From contig JADJTM010000002.1 of the NCBI GenBank assembly GCA_016711205.1, positions 310,001 through 374,000 of the forward strand: DNA of 64,000 bases. The letters run 5' to 3'. Each line of letters begins with the position of its first letter. Positions within the stretch are counted from its first letter, which is position 1. The notes beneath the pieces are model-generated. The model saw only the letters and a list, made by a program, of their open reading frames with translations, was not told the DNA's origin and searched no databases. This stretch comes from Micropruina sp. (GTDB lineage: Bacteria > Actinomycetota > Actinomycetes > Propionibacteriales > Propionibacteriaceae). The translations under genes and the position numbers were made by a program. This document shows positions 60,509 through 64,000 of the stretch, piece after piece.

Positions 60509-61000
60509 TCAGTCGCAACTGGTTTGTTCGGCTTCCGTGCTGTTGTCGCCCTTGTCGTACGACTCGAGCGCGGCCACCTTGGGTGCAGAGGACGATGTGG
60601 GGTCGAAGGTGTAGCCGAGCCACTCCTTCGCAAGCCGCCGGGCCAGTTCCAGCCCGATGACGCGCTGACCGAAAGTGAGAACCTGGGCGTTGTTCGACAA
60701 CACGAGCCGCTCGACGGAAAAGCTGTCGTGCGCCACACTCGCCCTGATTCCGGGCACCTTGTTCGCCGCGATCGCGACGCCCATACCCGTTCCGCAGATG
60801 AACAGGCCACGATCGGCCTTGCCCTCTGCGATCAGTCGCGCACCCGCCACCGCAACGTGGGGGTAGTCGATGTCCTCACCGGACCCGATGCCTGCGTCGA
60901 TAACCTCATCGACACGGTTGTCGGCTTCGAGATCCTTCTTCAGTTGCTCTTTGTAGTCGAACCCGGCTGTATCAGCCGCGACCACGACGCGCAGACCCAT
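60509..61000 (-). CDS. RpiB-family sugar-phosphate isomerase
   Basis: 163 residues. [16 protein letters not shown] and the active-site loop [19 protein letters not shown], with Cys and Thr positioned as in ribose-5-phosphate isomerase B, then [14 protein letters not shown]. The same fold isomerises tetrose or other sugar phosphates in polyol catabolism, so the substrate is open. First gene of the four-gene minus-strand operon. Confidence 0.9.
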   Translation of the reverse strand: MGLRVVVAADTAGFDYKEQLKKDLEADNRVDEVIDAGIGSGEDIDYPHVAVAGARLIAEGKADRGLFICGTGMGVAIAANKVPGIRASVAHDSFSVERLVLSNNAQVLTFGQRVIGLELARRLAKEWLGYTFDPTSSSAPKVAALESYDKGDNSTEAEQTSCD

Positions 61001-61190
61001 TCGTACTCCTTTGCACGAGGTTGGCGGACCCGCCGACAGGGCCCGCTTGTCAAGAACCTACCAGTGAGGAAGGGGTTTGTAACAGAGTTTGTGAGGTTCG
61101 CGCGGACGTGTTGCGGCGCCCTCGCGCGCGACGACCGGAGGCTCGATGATGGAGCCGGGACGTGCCGGGGGCACTCTGCTCAGCCTGGAG

Positions 61191-62015
61191 TCAGGCAGAG
61201 GGCGCCGGAGCGCAGACCACGCTCACGCCGCGTTCGCGCAGGTCGGTGACCAACGACTCCGGGGTCAGCGCGTCGACGACCACCTGATCGAAATCGGTCA
61301 TCGAGGCGAACGTGTGCAGGGCTCGACGGTCGAGCTTGCTGTGGTCGAGCAGCAGGATCGACTCGGCGGCCGAGGCCATCATGGCCCGCTTCACCTGCAC
61401 GCAGTCCTCGTAGGGGTGGAAGCACTGCAGGTCGCTGATGCCCGATGCCGACATCAGGCAGTAGTCGGCCCGGATGCCCGCGATCACGTCGGTGGTGGTC
61501 TGGCCCAGCAACGCCTCGGCCCAGGCCTGGTACTCGCCGCCGGTGACGAACAGGCGCACGCCCGAACGGCGCTCCAACTCGCGGGCCACCAGCATCGAGT
61601 TGGTGACCACCGTGATCGGAACCACCTCGAGCAGCCGCAGCACCCACAGGGCGGTGGTGGAGTCGTCCACCATGATCGAACTGCCGGGACGGATGCGCTC
61701 GGCCACCACGCGGGCTACCTGCTGCTTGAGTTCGGCGTTCTGATTGACCCGGATGCCGGCCGCGATCTCGTTGAGCCCGGTGGCGACGGCGGTGACCTGG
61801 CCGCGATGCCGCAACAGCACGCCGGCCTCTTCGAGGGCCTCGATGTCGCGGTAGACCGTCATCGCCGAGACGCCGGTCAGCTCCACCAGCTCTTCGACGG
61901 CGGCGGAGCCGTTCTTGACCACCCGCTCGGCAATCGTCATGCGACGCTCACGGAGCGCTCCAGCGGAACCCCGTCCGCGACCCTTGACAGCCAATGTGGT
62001 GCCTCGCTTGCCCAT
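61191..62015 (-). CDS. DeoR-family transcriptional regulator
   Basis: 274 residues. Helix-turn-helix at about 25-70 (RRMTIAERVVKNGSAAVEEL, LTGVSAMTVYRDIEALEEAG) followed by the sugar-phosphate-sensing domain (IMVDDSTTALWVLRLL, VTNSMLVAREL, LLDHSKLDRRALHTF). Likely represses the neighbouring catabolic genes until a phosphorylated substrate appears. ATG 62015 is chosen; the frame extends to 62141 without homology. Confidence 0.9.
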   Translation of the reverse strand: MGKRGTTLAVKGRGRGSAGALRERRMTIAERVVKNGSAAVEELVELTGVSAMTVYRDIEALEEAGVLLRHRGQVTAVATGLNEIAAGIRVNQNAELKQQVARVVAERIRPGSSIMVDDSTTALWVLRLLEVVPITVVTNSMLVARELERRSGVRLFVTGGEYQAWAEALLGQTTTDVIAGIRADYCLMSASGISDLQCFHPYEDCVQVKRAMMASAAESILLLDHSKLDRRALHTFASMTDFDQVVVDALTPESLVTDLRERGVSVVCAPAPSA

Positions 62016-62355
62016 ATTCGTGTGTGGGTAACACGCATTGTGCCGCAGATGATAGGAATTCGTGCGTTTCTTCTCAACTGAACAGCGACTGAACCTGGTC
62101 AGGGCATCGACGACGAGGCCGTTGCGGGGTGAGGAACGCATGGCGAGCCGTGACCGGCCGGCTTCACGAGGGTGCTATTCACACCGGTTGTGCGGCAATC
62201 AACGCAGTGGGCGACAGTGTGCGTCCCCAACAGCTAGGTTGGGTAAAAATCCAGGCTCGGCCCGGTGCTCACGCCCGCTGGCGGGCGCCCCGTGCCAGCG
62301 CTCGGCCGGTACGCGCCGGTCACCGTCCCGGCAAGGCAGCCGGAAAGGAGCAGTC
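62016..62355. promoter_or_regulatory. divergent deoR/gpsA-like control region
   Basis: A 340-bp gap without a gene. Two similar short motifs, TTGTGCCGCAGATG (62039-62052) and TTGTGCGGCAATCA (62187-62200), may be regulator half-sites. The GpsA-like gene has AAAGGAG at 62344-62350. Confidence 0.4.
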
Positions 62356-63426
62356 ATGGCAACCCTCGTGGTACTCGGCTCAGGCATCATGGCCACCGCA
62401 CTGGCCACCCCATTCACCGACAACGGCAACGAGGTGCGTCTGGTCGGCACCCATCTCGATCGCGACATCATCGAATCGATCAAGACCAGCGGGGTGCATC
62501 CGAACCTGAACCTCAAGGTGCCGGCCGGCGTCAGCGCCTACCAGCTCGAAGAGGCCGCCGAAGCGTTCGAGGGCGTCGATCTGGTGATGAGCGGGGTGAA
62601 CTCGTTCGGCGTGGACTGGGCGGGTGAACAGTTGGCCGGGTTGCTGCGGCCGGGCATGCACGTGGTCGCGCTCGCCAAGGGCATGCAGGCCGACGCGGAC
62701 GGCAACCTGACGATCCTGCCCCGGGCGCTGATGGCCCACGTGCCCGAGAGCCTGCGCGAGCAGGTGTCGATCTCGGCGATCGCGGGGCCGTCCATTGCGG
62801 GCGAGGTGGCGATCCGGCGGCACACCGGGGTGGTGTTCACCGGCGAGAATCCCGAGGTGCTGGCGATGTGGAAGGAGCTGTTCGAGACCGACTTCTATCA
62901 CGTCTGGACCAACACCGACTTCGTCGGCGTCGAGGTGTGCGCCGCCACCAAGAACTGCTACGCGTTCGGTGCGGGCTTCATGCACGGCACGCTCAACGCG
63001 CTGCGCGAGACCAACCCGCAGTACGTGAACTACAACTACGGTGCTGCGCTGTTCGGCCAGGCGTCGATCGAGATGACCCAGTTCATGGACCTGCTCGGCG
63101 GCCGGCAGACCACGGTGCTCGGACTGCCCGGTATCGGCGACTGCTTCGTCACCTCGATGGGCGGACGCAATGTGAAGGTGGGCACGCTGGTCGGCGAAGG
63201 TCTGACTTTCAGCGAGGCACGCGATCGCATGCCCGGTGTCACCCTTGAGGGGGCGGCGGCGATTCAGGTGATCGGCGATGCCTTCGAGCGGCTCACCGAG
63301 CGCGGTGTATTGCAGCCGGAGCAGTTCCCGTTGCTGCGGCATCTGCACGAAGTGGTGGCCAAGGACCGGGCGGTCGACGTGCCGTGGAAGACCTTCTTCG
63401 GCTCGGACGGGTCCGGGCAGGGCTGA
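62356..63426 (+). CDS. GpsA-like NAD(P)-dependent dehydrogenase
   Basis: 356 residues. Rossmann motif VLGSGIMATALATPFTDNGN, SAIAGPSIAGEVAIRR, and the catalytic Lys region VCAATKNCYAFGAGF and LPGIGDCFVTSMGGRN, as in glycerol-3-phosphate dehydrogenase. The G-x-G-x-M-A loop and extra length mark it as a paralogue rather than the housekeeping enzyme; it likely oxidises a pathway-specific polyol phosphate. Confidence 0.88.
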   Translation: MATLVVLGSGIMATALATPFTDNGNEVRLVGTHLDRDIIESIKTSGVHPNLNLKVPAGVSAYQLEEAAEAFEGVDLVMSGVNSFGVDWAGEQLAGLLRPGMHVVALAKGMQADADGNLTILPRALMAHVPESLREQVSISAIAGPSIAGEVAIRRHTGVVFTGENPEVLAMWKELFETDFYHVWTNTDFVGVEVCAATKNCYAFGAGFMHGTLNALRETNPQYVNYNYGAALFGQASIEMTQFMDLLGGRQTTVLGLPGIGDCFVTSMGGRNVKVGTLVGEGLTFSEARDRMPGVTLEGAAAIQVIGDAFERLTERGVLQPEQFPLLRHLHEVVAKDRAVDVPWKTFFGSDGSGQG

Positions 63427-63433
63427 AGCGTCG

Positions 63434-63582
63434 CCGACGGGTAATGGGGACGGTTCTTTTCCCGTTCACCCGTCCCGCGCCGGCGACGGGTAATGGGGAC
63501 GGTTCCTTTCCCGTTCACCCGTCCCGCGCCGGCGACGGGTAATGGGGACCGGTTCCTTTCCCGTTCACCTGTCCCGGCGGGA
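63434..63582. repeat. direct repeats, three units of about 49-50 bp
   Basis: Three units beginning CGACGGGTAATGGGGACGG and containing TTTCCCGTTCACC, followed by a partial AATGGGGACG at 63630. The core is the reverse complement of the downstream array, so the two arrays face each other across 160 bp. Confidence 0.85.
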
Positions 63583-63742
63583 CAGCCGGGTAGACTCCGC
63601 GCGCGAGTCATGGGCACTGGCGATGACGGACAATGGGGACGCCTGTCGTTCAATCCCGTCGAGGTGGCGAGATCGTCGACAGGCGGACCAGCGCGTCTGG
63701 TGGGCAGGCTGATGAGCAGGGTCAGGCGTCCGCTTGGGAGGT

Positions 63743-64000
63743 CCTCGCGACAGGGAAAGGAACCGTCCCCAATACCAGTCGCAACGGCTCAGCATCGCTC
63801 GCGACAGGGAAAGGAACCGTCCCCAATACCAGTCGCAACGGCTCAGCATCGCTCGCGACAGGTAAAGGAACCCCCCAATACCAGTCGCAACGGCTCAGCA
63901 TCGCTCGCGACAGGTAAAGGAACCGTCCCCATTACCGGTCGGGACGGCTCAGCAACCGCTCGCGACAGGGAAAGGAACCGTCCCCAATACCAGTCGCAAC
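63743..64000. repeat. direct repeats, five units of about 54 bp, running off the window
   Basis: Units contain CTCGCGACAGGGAAAGGAAC, CGTCCCCAATACC and CGGCTCAGCATCG. The third unit lacks two bases (AACCCCCCAATACC) and the fourth differs at several sites. No gene is seen from 63427 to the end of the window. Confidence 0.85.

Noticed and set aside
63743..64000. CRISPR array
   Set aside because: The whole 54-bp unit is repeated, leaving no variable spacers.

Overview
The window is GC-rich actinobacterial chromosome around the replication origin. The order gyrA-gyrB-recF-dnaN-dnaA-rpmH-rnpA-yidD-yidC-jag-rsmG-parA-parB, the DUF3566 gene after gyrA, the DUF721 gene beside recF, the GTG starts and the many leaderless-looking genes (a TANNNT box 6-7 nt before the start codon) all point to an actinobacterium. 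Gene content hints at the Propionibacteriales, but no species can be named from the sequence alone.

Layout. (1) 1-10.4 kb is a decayed integrated island next to a tRNA-Ile gene. It holds a broken Phd/Doc-like toxin-antitoxin pair, an ImmA/IrrE-type metallopeptidase gene hit by two insertion sequences (an IS256-family copy with a perfect 8-bp target duplication and an IS21-family copy), a PIN-like gene, two divergent members of one unnamed protein family, a BpsA/DUF43-like aminopropyltransferase-fold gene, a Nudix gene and a frameshifted tyrosine integrase. (2) 10.5-20.5 kb holds the tRNA, a proline-rich membrane protein and a nickel-pincer cofactor cluster: larC, larB, larE, a LarA homologue and a NiCoT nickel permease, with a LacI regulator and a beta-glucuronidase gene. 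The glucuronidase has an in-frame amber codon. (3) 20.5-40 kb is the gyrase/recF/dnaN/dnaA side of the origin, interrupted by palindromic REP repeats, two copies of a 73-nt core in unrelated perfect hairpin stems, a membrane-protein operon, a two-component system and an alpha/beta hydrolase gene with an in-frame amber. (4) 40.2-45.5 kb is the rpmH-to-parB side. (5) 45.8-51.4 kb carries housekeeping genes (DUF3817, SURF1, a D-Ala-D-Ala ligase-like gene, an aminotransferase, trxA, trxB). (6) 51.5-57.1 kb looks like a self-contained peptide export and signalling locus: histidine kinase, a 55-residue Cys-rich secreted peptide, an 80-residue membrane peptide, ABC ATPase, small membrane protein, ABC permease, site-2-protease-like enzyme and LuxR response regulator. 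(7) 57.1-63.4 kb is a DeoR-associated sugar- or polyol-phosphate cluster (glycerol-1-phosphate dehydrogenase family, HAD phosphatase, permease, RpiB, GpsA-like dehydrogenase). The window ends in two arrays of short repeats.

The strongest candidates for something undescribed are the peptide locus at 51.5-57.1 kb, the nested-hairpin element at 24.95 and 35.84 kb, and the Lar cofactor cluster built around a beta-glucuronidase. Functional statements rest on motif recognition by eye; no database search was run.
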